Origin: Candidatus Thiodubiliella endoseptemdiera
GTDB lineage: Bacteria > Pseudomonadota > Gammaproteobacteria > PS1 > Pseudothioglobaceae
Direction: 5' to 3'
Length of the DNA stretch: 64,000 bases
Assembly (NCBI GenBank): GCA_013416635.1
Contig: JACCHT010000001.1
Location: 806,001 to 870,000, forward strand
Part shown: positions 18,414 through 29,353 of the stretch, piece after piece
How the letters are laid out: every line of letters starts with the position of its first letter
How positions within the stretch are numbered: the stretch's first letter is position 1
Made by a program: the position numbers and the translations under genes
The notes under the pieces: generated by a model
The model's database searches: none
What the model was told of the DNA's origin: nothing
Seen by the model: only the letters and a program-made list of their open reading frames with translations

Positions 18414-19718
18414 TTACGCGTTTGCTTCTGCTTTATTTTCAAACCACTTGGTCGCTTCTTCATCCCACTTGTCCATACGAACATATGACATATAACGAGG
18501 AGAATCAACCATATTAGGATTAACATCTAAGCCAATACCTTCCATGAAATTTACAATACCGATTCGTTCAATCATTTCACCTGTGCGCTCGTGTTCTAGT
18601 GCATTTTCAGCAAAAAAGTCAATCACTTCACCAGCCAATTCTTCAATGGCTTCATAATCATCTTCAGTTTCAAGTTTCATAAATGGAACAACAACGGTAC
18701 CAAATAAATCACCAATCTTCAAAGTGCGCTTACCGCCCATACAGATAGTAACGCCTTTGTCATCACCTGTTGCTAAGATTGCACCTTCAGCAGCATCGCT
18801 AATGTATTTATGTGTTAAAGGTGAAGTTACATTTAAACAATGCATACACTTAACGCAGTTTTTATTATCAATCGTCAATGAAGTATCAGACTCAACTTTC
18901 ATTGCCTGTGTAGGACAACGAGAAGTAATGTTGTCAACCACATAATCCATACCTTTGTCCGCAACCATTGCCTTCCATGCGTCTTGGTTGATTTTAATAT
19001 CATCTCTCCAAGTGCCGATGGTTGAGAAGTCTGAACGCTCAATAGAGTTCATACAGTCATTCGCACAACCTGAGACTTTAAATTTCATTTTGTATGGTAA
19101 AGCTGGACGATGCATATCATCTAAAAATGCATTAACCAAAGTTCTTAGTGCTGCTTGCTCATTCGTATTTGACATTTCACAACGCGAAGCACCCACACAA
19201 GACATACCTGTGCGAACCGCAGGACCTGCGCCACCCATATCAAAACCATAGTCGTTAAATTTGTTGAAAATAGTTTGTGTGGTTTCTTCCGTTGCACCTT
19301 GCAACATAATGTCGCCCGACTGACCGTGGAATGCAATTAAGCCAGAACCTCCATTGTCAACAAACATATCACACATATCTCTCAATAACTGAGAAGTATA
19401 GTGCATACCTGCTGGCGGCTGAATTCTTAAAGTGTGGAATTCACCCGCATCTTTAAATTTAAAGTCACCGTTTTCGTCTTTCAACTCGTTAAAGCGTGGA
19501 ATCACACCACCACCATAACCAACAACACCTACTGTACCGCCTTTCCAATAACCTTTCTTAGTCACATATGAGGTTTCAAGTGTTGCTAAAACATCACGCA
19601 CCATACTGGCACCTTCGTGATCATCCTGTGCTAATTTTTTTAGACCTGTTACAAACGAAGGCCATGGACCATTTTCCAACTCATCAAGGTTGGGTGTGTT
19701 ATATAACTCTTTTGCCAT
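18414..19718 (-). CDS. dsrA: Reverse-type dissimilatory sulfite reductase, alpha subunit
   Basis: 434 residues, first gene of the cluster. Siroheme/cluster ligands lie in CVGASRCEMSNTNEQ and SGCANDCMNSIERSD, and the ferredoxin insert has CVKCMHCLNV. The start MAKELYNTPNLDELENG matches rDsrA proteins and is preceded by GGAG. It acts with DsrB. A sigma-70-like promoter and the gltD terminator lie just upstream. Whole-cluster order is the same as in Allochromatium apart from the missing dsrS. Confidence 0.97.
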   Translation of the reverse strand: MAKELYNTPNLDELENGPWPSFVTGLKKLAQDDHEGASMVRDVLATLETSYVTKKGYWKGGTVGVVGYGGGVIPRFNELKDENGDFKFKDAGEFHTLRIQPPAGMHYTSQLLRDMCDMFVDNGGSGLIAFHGQSGDIMLQGATEETTQTIFNKFNDYGFDMGGAGPAVRTGMSCVGASRCEMSNTNEQAALRTLVNAFLDDMHRPALPYKMKFKVSGCANDCMNSIERSDFSTIGTWRDDIKINQDAWKAMVADKGMDYVVDNITSRCPTQAMKVESDTSLTIDNKNCVKCMHCLNVTSPLTHKYISDAAEGAILATGDDKGVTICMGGKRTLKIGDLFGTVVVPFMKLETEDDYEAIEELAGEVIDFFAENALEHERTGEMIERIGIVNFMEGIGLDVNPNMVDSPRYMSYVRMDKWDEEATKWFENKAEANA

Positions 19719-19781
19719 TTTATTTCTCCAATAATTTTAATAAATTTCCTAATTTCAAGAAAAGGAAATATGAACGAGATA

Positions 19782-19811
19782 ATTATACTCAAACTCAACA
19801 AAAAACGCCAA
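19782..19811 (-). promoter_or_regulatory. Candidate sigma-70 promoter of the dsr cluster
   Basis: On the minus strand TATAAT (19782-19787) is preceded at 18 bp by TTGGCG (19806-19811). It lies 64 bp upstream of the dsrA start. The -35 box falls inside the hairpin that ends gltD, so terminator and promoter overlap. This is a pattern match only. Confidence 0.4.
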
Positions 19812-19827
19812 CAAATGTTGGCGTTTT
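19802..19827 (-). terminator. Rho-independent terminator after gltD
   Basis: A perfect 12-bp stem, AAAACGCCAACA with TGTTGGCGTTTT, followed on the minus strand by a T run. It ends gltD transcription before dsrA. Confidence 0.85.
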
Positions 19828-19884
19828 ATTAGTGGTATTTATGACTATCTCCTAAGGGATATATAAATGGATAGTTAGGGTTAT

Positions 19885-21316
19885 TTAAGCAAGATATTCA
19901 TCCACTTTCTCAGCAACACCACGACCTTCATTGATTGCCCAAACAACTAATGACTGACCACGACGGCAATCGCCTGCGGTAAAGATGCCTGTTTGAGAAG
20001 TGGCGTATTCGCCATAAGTCGCTTGATAATTACCTCGTTCGTCAAGGGCAATATCGGCATCATCGCTTAAATAATGTTCTGGTGCAATAAAGCCCATTGA
20101 TAATAAGACCAATTGTGTGTCCCATATTTTTTCACTGCCGTCAATTTCAATTAATTTACCATCTTTAAAATCAACATTCACCGTATTTAAGCCTATCACT
20201 TTACCCTCGGCGTCTTTACTAAATGACTTAGTCATTAAATGATATTGCCTCGGGTCGGCGCCAAATACTTCTGCTACTTCTTCATGTCCATAATCCACCC
20301 GATAAATTAACGGCCATAATGGCCAAGGATTGTTTTCCGCGCGTTCCTCAGGGGGTTTGCCCATCAATTCAAAATTCACAATGGATTTTGCACCTTGCCG
20401 CAATGCTGTGCCGATGCAATCTGTGCCGGTATCACCGCCACCAATTACAATCACGGCTTTGCCTTTGGCAGATAATTCTGAATCATCTGCATGCCCAGTG
20501 TCTAATAAACTTTGGGTATTTTTTGTCAGATATTCCATTGCCAAATGCACGCCTTTCGCCTCACGATTATCCACTGGCAAATCACGAGCTTTTGTCGCAC
20601 CTGTGGTAAAGACTAATGCATCAAAATCCTTTTGTAGTTGTTCAGTTGTTATATCTTTACCAACATCAACATTAGTGATAAATTCAACCCCGACGCTTTG
20701 AGCAAATTCACCCGACGATTGACCACTTCTTTGCCGAGTTTCATATTCGGAATGCCATACATTAATAAACCACCAATTCTATCAGCCCGTTCAAAAACAG
20801 TCACACTATGCCCTAATTTATTGAGTTCTTCCGCTGTTGCCAAACCCGCAGGACCTGAGCCAACAACTGCCACTTTCTTGCCAGTACGATGTGATACTTT
20901 ATGTGGTGCAATCCAACCTTCTGTAAAACCACGGTCAACAATCGCTTGCTCAATGTTCTTAATGGTTACCGAGGGGTTATTCATCCCAATACACACGACC
21001 CCTCGCAAGGTGCCGGGCAAACACGCCCTGTAAATTCAGGAAAATTATTGGTCTTATGTAAACGAACTAACGCTGCTTGCCATTTGTCGTGATACACCAA
21101 ATCATTCCATTCAGGAATTAGATTATCAACAGGACAACCTTCGTTCGACTGGCAAAATGGCACACCACAATCCATACATCTTGCCCCTTGCTCCTGTAAA
21201 TGGGCAACATTATGAGTATCGGTAAAAATTTCACCATAATCTTGAATACGCAATTTCACTGGGCGATACGGCTCAGTTTTCCTATCAAATTCCTTAAAAC
21301 CAGTTACTTTTCCCAT
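19885..21316 (-). CDS. gltD: Glutamate synthase small subunit (GltD), split by two 1-base frameshifts
   Basis: Three consecutive frames read as one GltD of about 475 residues. Frame 1 from ATG 21314-21316: [18 protein letters not shown]..., cysteines in [11 protein letters not shown]...[12 protein letters not shown] and CPAPCEGSC. Frame 2: FAD motif [18 protein letters not shown] and [13 protein letters not shown]. Frame 3: NADPH motif [15 protein letters not shown] and the terminal [17 protein letters not shown]. One base added to the G run at 20985-20987 and one at the G run at 20688-20691 restores the full frame (…SCVLGMNNP… and …[15 protein letters not shown]…). It supplies NADPH electrons for glutamate formation with GltB, which is not in the window. 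It is homologous to DsrL next door but distinct. Confidence 0.88.
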
Positions 21317-21355
21317 TACAAATTGATACATATATACAAAGTGCATAATTATATC

Positions 21356-21384
21356 TTGTTTAACAATTACAATGACTGTATAAT
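21356..21384 (+). promoter_or_regulatory. Candidate promoter of rplS
   Basis: TTGTTT (21356-21361), a 17-bp spacer and TATAAT (21379-21384), 38 bp before the rplS start. Consensus -10 and weak -35. Confidence 0.45.
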
Positions 21385-21422
21385 TCTCCCTTTTTGAAAA
21401 GTTGAAACAAAGGAAGGCAGTC

Positions 21423-21776
21423 ATGAATATAATTGACCAAATTGAAAGCGAACAGTTGAGAACAGACATCCCTGCATTCGCATCAGGCGATACAGTTATC
21501 GTCCAAGTGAAGGTGCGTGAAGGTGAACGCGAAAGACTACAGGCATTTGAAGGTGTTGTTATTGCGAAGAAAAATCGTGGCATTGGTTCAGCCTTCACAG
21601 TAAGAAAAATTTCTCATGGTGAAGGGGTTGAGCGTGTTTTTCAAACACATTCTAAAATGATTGATTCTGTCGAAGTTAAGCGTCGTGGTAAAGTTCGCCA
21701 AGCGAAGCTATACTACCTTCGTGGTCTTACAGGCAAGAAAGCGAGAATTAAAGAGAAATTGGCTGCTAAAAAATAA
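21423..21776 (+). CDS. rplS: 50S ribosomal protein L19
   Basis: 117 residues, the usual length. It begins [19 protein letters not shown] with AAGGAAGG upstream, and contains [33 protein letters not shown] segments and the basic C-terminal tail [13 protein letters not shown]19 sits at the 30S-50S interface. In most gammaproteobacteria rplS ends the rpsP-rimM-trmD-rplS operon. Here it stands alone with its own promoter and terminator next to gltD and xerD. Confidence 0.97.
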   Translation: MNIIDQIESEQLRTDIPAFASGDTVIVQVKVREGERERLQAFEGVVIAKKNRGIGSAFTVRKISHGEGVERVFQTHSKMIDSVEVKRRGKVRQAKLYYLRGLTGKKARIKEKLAAKK

Positions 21777-21794
21777 TAGCAAACCATTCTTTTA

Positions 21795-21824
21795 AAAATA
21801 CCGGCATATAGTCGGTATTTTTTT
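21795..21824 (+). terminator. Rho-independent terminator after rplS
   Basis: Stem AAAATACCG with CGGTATTTT, loop GCATATAGT, then a run of T, 18 bp after the stop. Confidence 0.85.
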
Positions 21825-21839
21825 GTCTAAAATCTACCT

Positions 21840-22714
21840 ATGAAAACAACCCGCAACTCATCGACAAATTCCTTGATCATTACTGGCTATCATCAGGTGC
21901 AAGTCAAAATACTTTGTTAGCCTATCGCTCTGATTTAAAACTATTTTCCAAATGGTTAAAACACCCGCTTGAAACCGTAACAGATACCACAATCAACGAT
22001 TATTTCAAACACCGTTCGCTCAACCCTGCCACACAAGCTCGTATTCTCACTTGTTTAGGCACTTTTTACAACTATCTAGTAACAACAAAAACGATTGGCA
22101 CCAATCCAACTGAAAAACTCCATCAACCCAAGCAAGTACAAAAACTCCCCATATTTTTAAACATTAATGAAGTGGAATCTTTATTAAATACACCCGATGA
22201 AAAAACCATTTTTGGTATGCGTGACCGTGCAATGCTAGAGTTATTATATTCATGTGGATTACGCGTTTCAGAACTGATTAATTTAGAATACCACAACCTC
22301 AACCTAAATGAAGAATACATCCGAATTCACGGCAAAGGCAACAAAGAACGCATACTTCCAATGGGTGAAATAGCAATGGATTACCTCTCCATTTACGCAG
22401 AAAAATCTCGCCCCTTTCTACTAAAAAATGGACAAAACGACGCCTATTTTTTAAGCAATCGCAGTGCAAGAATGAGCCGACAAAATTTTTTCTATATCAT
22501 TAAAGCCTATGCCCTAAAAGCTGGAATCAACAAACCTCTATCCCCACACACACTCCGCCACGCCTTTGCCACGCATCTAGTTCAACAAGGGGCTGATTTA
22601 CGCAGTGTACAGTTAATGCTAGGACACAGTGATATTTCCACCACCCAAATCTACGCCCACATACAAAACACTCAGCTTAAATCTCAACATCAAAAACACC
22701 ATCCCCGTGGTTGA
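21840..22714 (+). CDS. xerD: Tyrosine recombinase XerD/XerC type, probable start lost to a 1-base frameshift
   Basis: The open frame from 21914 lacks the N-terminus, yet the same frame reads back as NNPQLIDKFLDHYWLSSGASQNTLLAYRSD, a normal Xer N-terminal core-binding domain. It begins without a start codon. ATG 21840 is one base out of frame; adding an A to the A run 21843-21846 gives MKNNPQLIDKFLDHYW. The catalytic domain has Arg in YSCGLRVSELINL, the HTLRHAFATHL motif, LMLGHSDISTTQIYAH and the final Tyr. It resolves chromosome dimers at dif with a partner Xer. The length (about 291) fits XerD. It could be XerC by sequence alone. Confidence 0.85.
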
Positions 22715-22724
22715 GTAACTTATT

Positions 22725-22885
22725 GAGACCTTTGCATAAATATGAATAATCATCAAAACGCCATCTTTCATCAAATTACAAACTTTTTAAAAACACCCTT
22801 AGCCCTGCTAGGAGTGGATTTAAAAAATTTCCAATTTAATAAAATCTGTCATTTTGTTAATCATCCCTATTTATACAAAGGTCTC
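22725..22885. repeat. MITE-like repeat, copy 4
   Basis: 161-bp copy in the orientation of copy 3, starting 10 bp after the xerD stop. The right end has ATACAAAG instead of ATGCAAAG. Flanks share TATT. Confidence 0.88.
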
Positions 22886-22929
22886 TATTAATCATTACAA
22901 ATAAATAATAAAAGAGATTAACTTGTAAA

Positions 22930-23406
22930 TTAGATATACTCAACTTCTAAAATTTCGTATTGAATTTTTCCAGCTGGGGCGTTGACGGTTACTTCATCGC
23001 CTTCTTCGTTACCGAGTAAAGCAGCGGCGATTGGGGAATGGCAGGATATTTTTTTGAGACTGATATCGGATTCATCTTCGCCGACGATTTGGTAGGTGAT
23101 TTCGCTGTCATCGGCGAGATTCATTAGGGTGATGGTAGTGCCGAAGACACATCTGCCGTCTTGGTTGAGCTTGTTGACATCAATAACTTGCATATGGGAA
23201 AGTTTTGACTCAATTTCTTTGATGCGGCCTTCGATGAAGCCTTGCTCTTCTTTAGCTGCGTGGTATTCGGCATTTTCTTTTAAATCACCGTGTGCACGAG
23301 CGGTGGCAATTTCTTCAACAATACGGGGGCGCTCTCTGTCTTTTAGATTTAATAATTCTACTTCTAGAGCTTTTGCACCTGCAACGGTCATTGGGATAGT
23401 TTCCAT
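22930..23406 (-). CDS. greA: Transcription elongation factor GreA
   Basis: 158 residues, the family length. N-terminal coiled coil with [18 protein letters not shown] and the acidic tip region [23 protein letters not shown], then the FKBP-like C-terminal domain with [16 protein letters not shown]. GreA enters the secondary channel of RNA polymerase and stimulates cleavage of backtracked RNA. It lies 10 bp after carB, the carA-carB-greA arrangement seen in many gammaproteobacteria, with mlaA inserted. Confidence 0.97.
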   Translation of the reverse strand: METIPMTVAGAKALEVELLNLKDRERPRIVEEIATARAHGDLKENAEYHAAKEEQGFIEGRIKEIESKLSHMQVIDVNKLNQDGRCVFGTTITLMNLADDSEITYQIVGEDESDISLKKISCHSPIAAALLGNEEGDEVTVNAPAGKIQYEILEVEYI

Positions 23407-23416
23407 ATTTTGCCTC

Positions 23417-26400
23417 TTAACGGTTAAGTGATTGCACCGTTCTTACAGTGATTTCATCGTGTGTATTTAAACCATCTAACATCGCAAATGCAGCTGCAAC
23501 TGTGGTGGTAAATGGTACTTTATGTACTAATGCTTGACAGCGAATGGCGGCAGCATCTTCTGCACCTTGTGTATCTTCGGTGGAATTAATGATTAAATCA
23601 ATTTCATTATTTTTAATCATATCCACAATATGTGGCGAGCCTTCGGATACTTTATTGACGGTTTCGCACTCTAAGCCTGCATCAATAAGTTCCTCTTTGT
23701 TACTACGCGTTGCCACTAAACTAAAACCTTGCCTGGTTAGTTGCTTGCCTAAATCCACTAAATCATCACGATCTAATTTACGCAAACTAACAAAAACTCT
23801 ACCTTTTTTTGGTGCACGACTGCCAGCAGCAAGTTGAGCTTTGTCAAAGGCAGAAGCAAAATCATCACCTATACCCATTACTTCGCCAGTTGAACGCATT
23901 TCTGGGCCTAAAATCGGATCAACACCCAAGAATTTGTTGAATGGAAACACCGCTTCTTTGACACTGAAATGTTTTGGAATGACTTCTTCAGTAAAATTTA
24001 ATTCTTTGAGTGTTTTTCCTGACATCACTCGTGCAGCGATATTTGCCAATGGCTTACCAATGGCTTTGGACACAAATGGCACGGTACGCGATGCGCGTGG
24101 ATTGACCTCAATAATGTAAATTTCACCATCTTGGTAAGCCATTTGCGTATTCATTAAACCAATTACATTGAGTTTTTTTGCCATTGCAACTACTTGTGTA
24201 CGCATTTCATTTAATACATCGTCAGCCAGTGAATACGGTGGCAACGAACAGGCAGAATCGCCTGAGTGAATACCTGCTTGCTCAATATGTTGCATAATAC
24301 CACCGATAACCACATCTTCACCATCGCAAATCACATCAATATCAACTTCAATTGCGTGGTCAAGGAAAGAGTCTAATAATACTGGCGAATCGTTGGATAC
24401 TTGCACGGCTGTGTGCATATAGTGGTCAAGGCTTTCCTTGTTATAAACGATTTCCATTGCACGACCACCTAACACATAAGAAGGTCGCACAACTAATGGA
24501 AAACCGATACCATCAGCAATATCTTGTGCTTGCTCTAATGAACGCGCTGTGCCATTAAGCGGTTGTTTGAGCTCTAATTCTTGTAGCATTTTAGAAAATT
24601 GCTCACGATCTTCGGCTAAATCAATTGCATCGGGACTGGTGCCAATGATATTTGCACCATTCTTTTCTAAAGCTTCAGCAAGTTTTAATGGGGTTTGTCC
24701 ACCGTAATGGACGATAATACCCTCTGGATTTTCAATTTCAATAATAGACAACACATCTTCGAGCGTTAATGGCTCAAAATAAAGGCGGTCAGAAATGTCA
24801 TAATCGGTGGAAACGGTTTCAGGATTGCAATTCACCATAATAGTTTCATAACCATCAGCACGCAATGCCAAAGACGCATGGACACAGCAATAATCAAACT
24901 CAATACCTTGTCCGATGCGGTTCGGTCCACCGCCCAAAATCATAATTTTTTTCTTATCGGTTGGGTTGGCTTCGCATTGTTGTTGATAGGTGGAATATAA
25001 ATAAGCAGTTTGCGTATCAAACTCGGCTGCACAACTGTCCACCCGTTTGAATACAGGCTTAACATTTAAGGCTTTGCGTCGCTCTCGTACTGAAGATTCG
25101 CTACAATTACACAATTGCGCCAAACGCGCATCGGAAAAACCTTTGCGTTTTAAGCCAAATAATGTATCAGCATCAATCTCAGTAATATCACTACCATTAA
25201 TTTGCATTTCGTTAGAAACGATATCTTGGATTTGTGCTAAAAACCACGGATCGACTTTAGACAAATCAAATATTTCATTTAATGACATACCTAATCTAAA
25301 TGCGTCAGCTAAATAGAAGATTCGTTCACCACGGGCGGTGATACATTCTGACCTAATTTTATTTTTGCATCGTCAGCATTTAAATCAACTATTGGTTCTA
25401 AGCCAACTTTATCTATTTCTAAACCACGCAGAGCTTTTTGCAATGACTCTTGGAAAGTTGAGCCCATTGCCATCACTTCGCCTACAGATTTCATTTGTGT
25501 GGTTAAGCGGTCATCTGCTTTTGGGAACTTTTCAAAGGCAAATCTTGGGATTTTAGTCACGACATAATCAATACTCGGCTCAAATGACGCAGGGGTTTTA
25601 CCACTTGTAATATCATTATCCAATTCATCCAAAGTATAGCCAACTGCAAGTTTTGCAGCCACTTTTGCAATTGGAAAACCCGTTGCTTTTGAGGCTAAAG
25701 CCGATGAACGCGATACGCGTGGATTCATTTCAATAATGGTTAAGCGACCATTTTTAGGATTGAGCGCAAATTGCACATTTGAGCCACCCGTGTCCACACC
25801 AATTTCACGCAAAACGGCAAGTGATGCATCACGCATTACTTGGTACTCTTTGTCGGTCAAAGTTTGTGCGGGGGCAACGGTAATTGAGTCACCCGTATGA
25901 ATGCCCATTGGGTCAAAATTCTCAATTGAACAAATAATAATGCAGTTATCTTTAGTGTCACGCACCACTTCCATTTCAAATTCTTTCCAACCGAGAATGG
26001 ATTCCTCAACTAACAATTCGTTGGTCGGAGATAAGTCTAAACCTCGTTCACAAATTTCAACAAATTCATCTCGATTGTAAGCGATACCGCCACCAGAACC
26101 GCCCATCGTGAATGATGGACGAATCACAGTTGGGTAGCCAACTTTTTCTTGTACTGCAAATGCTTCTTCTAAATTATGGGCAACCGCTGCTTCTGGCATA
26201 TCGAGACCAATTTTAAGCATTGCTTCACGGAATAAATCACGATCTTCAGCTTTATCAATGGCTTCTTTTTTGGCACCAATCATTTCCACGCCATGCTTTT
26301 CTAACACACCGTGTCGTTCTAAATCTAATGCACAATTGAGTGCAGTTTGCCCACCCATTGTCGGTAACAATGCGTCTGGCTTTTCAACTTCAATAATTTT

Positions 26401-26625
26401 TTCAACCGTACGCCATTCAATCGGCTCAATATAAGTCGCATCCGCCATTTGCGGGTCGGTCATAATCGTTGCTGGATTGGAATTGACCAAAATAACACGG
26501 TAGCCTTCCTCGCGTAATGCAGTGCAGGCTTGCGCACCTGAATAATCAAATTCACACGCTTGTCCGATAACAATCGGGCCTGCGCCAATAATAAGGATAC
26601 TTTCTAAGTCATGTCTTTTAGGCAT
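23417..26625 (-). CDS. carB: Carbamoyl-phosphate synthase large subunit, split by a 1-base frameshift
   Basis: Two frames cover the whole protein of about 1068 residues. Residues 1-437 ([22 protein letters not shown]...) hold the first ATP-grasp domain with [21 protein letters not shown] and [16 protein letters not shown]. Then the frame stops at 25309. The second frame from about 25320 holds the linker, the second ATP-grasp domain ([31 protein letters not shown]) and the C-terminal allosteric MGS domain. Adding one A at 25321-25322 joins them as [22 protein letters not shown]. It makes carbamoyl phosphate for pyrimidines and arginine with CarA. An essential core gene, so a missing base in the assembly is the likeliest cause. 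Confidence 0.92.
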
Positions 26626-26651
26626 TTTATATTTTAAAAATTAGGTTAGGT

Positions 26652-27320
26652 TTAAAATTCGTCTTCGTCTGGTAAATCGCCGTTATAAATATCAAATTTA
26701 CGCTTTTGAAAATAACCCGAACGCATTGCAATATATGGGTCATCTGTTTTTTTAAGTAAATCGGTAACAGGCAATAATTTAACGCGAGTATCAAGTGCCT
26801 GCATTCCAGTAATACCAAGTTTTTGTGCCGTTGTTAAAGGGCGAGTTTGCTCTACTTTCTGCACACCATCGCCAATTCTACCTGCTGTGTCACGCACCAC
26901 TGAAGGCCCAAACACTGGCAATACAATATAATTACCTTTTGGCGCACCCCAAACAGCGAGCGTTTGCCCAAAATCTTCCTCAGTTTTTTCCAAACCGATT
27001 TCACTAGCCACATCAAACAATCCAAATAAACCGATTGTAGAATTAATCAAAACTCTACTTAATGTATTGGCACCGCTCACTATTTCAAACTGTGCCAATT
27101 CATTACCGAGTGTTGCAACATCGCCAACATTAGAAGAAAAATCACTCACACGATTTTGTACTGGATTAGGTATATTCTCTTTATATGACTTTGCAATTGG
27201 CTCGAAAAAACTTTCATCTAAAGTTTGGTTAAATTCGAAAGTTGCACGGTTCATTTCCTCCCACGGGTCTTCGTTCGCCATCAGCGAAAAAGACAAAAAT
27301 ATTAATATAACAAATTTCAT
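26652..27320 (-). CDS. mlaA: MlaA (VacJ) outer-membrane phospholipid-transport protein, no lipobox cysteine
   Basis: 222 residues with the MlaA core: [19 protein letters not shown] at the start, [24 protein letters not shown] and [15 protein letters not shown]. MlaA works with OmpC/F-type porins to remove phospholipid from the outer leaflet. Most family members are lipoproteins, but the signal peptide here ([18 protein letters not shown]) has no cysteine, so it would be an unlipidated periplasmic or membrane-inserted form. It sits between carA (4-bp overlap) and carB. No other mla genes are visible. Confidence 0.9.
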   Translation of the reverse strand: MKFVILIFLSFSLMANEDPWEEMNRATFEFNQTLDESFFEPIAKSYKENIPNPVQNRVSDFSSNVGDVATLGNELAQFEIVSGANTLSRVLINSTIGLFGLFDVASEIGLEKTEEDFGQTLAVWGAPKGNYIVLPVFGPSVVRDTAGRIGDGVQKVEQTRPLTTAQKLGITGMQALDTRVKLLPVTDLLKKTDDPYIAMRSGYFQKRKFDIYNGDLPDEDEF

Positions 27321-28438
27321 TTCTTCATATCCTCTATAAATGTATCAAATAATCCACCCATATCTCTTGGACCAGGTGATGCTTCAGGGTGTCCTTGGAA
27401 GCCAAAAGCTTTTTTACCTGCCACTCTAACCCCTTGAATAGAATCATCAAATAATGATTTATGAGTTACTTCCAAACTCATTGGCATACTGTCTTTTGAT
27501 ACGGAAAAGCCGTGATTTTGTGAAGTAATCATCACCTGCTTAGTGTCCAAATCCTGCACAGGGTGATTAGCACCATGATGACCGAATTTCATTTTTACCG
27601 TTTTCGCACCACTTGCCAATGACAATAACTGATGCCCTAAGCAAATGCCGAATATTGGTATATTTTTTTCTAATAAAGTTTGAATGTTTTTAATTGCATA
27701 ATTACACGGTTCAGGATCTCCTGGTCCGTTGGACAAAAACACACCATCAGGATTTGTGGCTAATACTTCATCAACAGGCATTTGTGCATTGACAACGGTT
27801 AAATCACAGCCTCTATCCACCAACATTCTGAGTATATTTTTCTTTACACCGTAATCGTAAACGGTAACCTTAAATTTAGTATCCAACGCATTAAATTCAC
27901 CGCTTTCCAATGAATAAGAGCCTTCGTTGAAATCGTATTGCTTCGGCGTTGATACCACCTTTGCCAAATCCATATTTTTTAACCCTGCGAAAGCCTGTGC
28001 TTTTTCAATCGCAACTGCTTTGTCAATATTATCACCAGTAACAATGCACCCTTTGAGTGTTCCTTTTTTACGCAAATGACGGGTTAACGCACGAGTATCA
28101 ATATCACTGATAGCGACAATATTATGCTTAACCAAATATTCATCCAATGGCATTGTGCTACGCCAATTACTCACCATTAAAGGCAAATCACGAATGATTA
28201 AACCTGATGCATAAATTTGTGCAGATTCTTCATCAACTGGATTTGTGCCGGTATTACCGATGTGTGGGTAGGTAAGTGCAACGATTTGTTGTGCATACGA
28301 TGGGTCAGTTAAAATTTCTTGATAGCCCGTCATTGAAGTGTTAAACACCACTTCACCGACTGTATTGCCATTAACGCCAATAGATTTTCCACGGAAAACC
28401 TGACCATCCTCTAACGCTAATAATGCAACTTGTGACAC
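27317..28438 (-). CDS. carA: Carbamoyl-phosphate synthase small (glutaminase) subunit
   Basis: 373 residues. N-terminal CPSase domain with [18 protein letters not shown] and HIGNTG. C-terminal class I amidotransferase with the nucleophile in [15 protein letters not shown] (about residue 265) and the His/Glu in [11 protein letters not shown]. It releases ammonia from glutamine for CarB. First gene of the carA-mlaA-carB-greA run on the minus strand, with its promoter in the 100-bp gap shared with the divergent copper-chaperone-like gene. Confidence 0.97.
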   Translation of the reverse strand: MSQVALLALEDGQVFRGKSIGVNGNTVGEVVFNTSMTGYQEILTDPSYAQQIVALTYPHIGNTGTNPVDEESAQIYASGLIIRDLPLMVSNWRSTMPLDEYLVKHNIVAISDIDTRALTRHLRKKGTLKGCIVTGDNIDKAVAIEKAQAFAGLKNMDLAKVVSTPKQYDFNEGSYSLESGEFNALDTKFKVTVYDYGVKKNILRMLVDRGCDLTVVNAQMPVDEVLATNPDGVFLSNGPGDPEPCNYAIKNIQTLLEKNIPIFGICLGHQLLSLASGAKTVKMKFGHHGANHPVQDLDTKQVMITSQNHGFSVSKDSMPMSLEVTHKSLFDDSIQGVRVAGKKAFGFQGHPEASPGPRDMGGLFDTFIEDMKK

Positions 28439-28542
28439 TGAATACTCCCTGGTTCAAAACTTCGGAAATTTTACCATAACTGATATTTATTTTGGCACTC
28501 AAATGATATAATATTCACTTTAAACTCAACTGGAAATTCATA

Positions 28543-28812
28543 ATGGAAATTATCGTAGAAAATATCAAATGTGGTGGTTGTGCTGGCACGATTACTAAGA
28601 AATTAAACGCAACATTCAACACAGACAGCACCGATATCAATGTTGAGCAAGGCATTGTTACTATTGCCGTTGATGACAGTAAACGCGATGAAGTGGCTAA
28701 AACTTTATTAAGTATAGGCTACCCTGAAACCGATACAGTTCAAGGCTTAGGCTCGGTAAAGGCCAAAGCGAAATCATTCGTTTCTTGTGCCATTGGAAAA
28801 ATGGATAAGTGA
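28543..28812 (+). CDS. Heavy-metal-associated (HMA) domain protein
   Basis: 89 residues. An HMA ferredoxin-like fold with the metal site in IKCGGCAGTITKKL (CxxC near residues 11-14), as in CopZ-type chaperones, plus a C-terminal extension with a lone Cys (SFVSCAIGK). It should bind a soft metal such as copper; no copper ATPase is nearby. TATAAT lies about 30 bp before the start. Its stop overlaps the GTG start of thiS. Confidence 0.82.
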   Translation: MEIIVENIKCGGCAGTITKKLNATFNTDSTDINVEQGIVTIAVDDSKRDEVAKTLLSIGYPETDTVQGLGSVKAKAKSFVSCAIGKMDK

Positions 28813-29009
28813 GACTGATTTTAAATGGCGAGTCGTTAGAAGTCGCTGACAATCTCAGTGCTTACGATTTAATCGTGCAATTAGGCTATGAAAATCAACG
28901 CATTGCATTAGAAGTCAATGAAGTGATTATTGCCAAATCCAAACACGCTGAATTTACCCTGAATGCAGGGGATAAAGTTGAGATTATTAAGGCGGTGGGT
29001 GGTGGTTAG
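28809..29009 (+). CDS. thiS: Sulfur carrier protein ThiS
   Basis: 66 residues, beta-grasp fold: MRLILNGESLEVADNLSAYDL, then NEVIIAKSKHAEFTLNAGDKVEIIKAVGGG. The terminal Gly-Gly is the site that becomes a thiocarboxylate and gives sulfur to thiazole synthase. The start is GTG 28809, overlapping the preceding gene. Here thiS is uncoupled from thiG and converges with a toxin gene. Confidence 0.93.
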   Translation: MRLILNGESLEVADNLSAYDLIVQLGYENQRIALEVNEVIIAKSKHAEFTLNAGDKVEIIKAVGGG

Positions 29010-29353
29010 TCGTGAAAACCGAGGATCCACTCAAGTTTTTTCTCGATTTCTTGCATTTCGTTTTGACTGAGTTTAGTCAGCATATCTGAGGTAAGTTTGC
29101 TGGTATCAATTGCACGAATATAGTCACAGATAACATCTGAATCGTATTTTAATTGGTCTCGCTGTTTAATTCGAAATCGTAGTGTGGAATCATCAATTAG
29201 AACAGTGCTTAAAGGCAGGATATTAACCGTTTTGTGGTTGCTTAAATTTAAGTTATTGGATTGAATAACTAAAACTGGGCAGATTTTTCCAATTTCAGCG
29301 CCTCTGCTAGGATTCATATTGGCTAAATAAACATTACCCCTAACAAAATTCAT
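29006..29353 (-). CDS. MazF/PemK-family toxin (endoribonuclease)
   Basis: 115 residues of the MazF/PemK fold: RGNVYLANMNPSRGAEIGKICPVLVIQSN at the N-terminus with the conserved RG and KxxPVLVI segments, a middle NILPLST and a C-terminal helix. Such toxins cleave mRNA. It follows its antitoxin with a 4-bp overlap. Confidence 0.9.
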   Translation of the reverse strand: MNFVRGNVYLANMNPSRGAEIGKICPVLVIQSNNLNLSNHKTVNILPLSTVLIDDSTLRFRIKQRDQLKYDSDVICDYIRAIDTSKLTSDMLTKLSQNEMQEIEKKLEWILGFHD

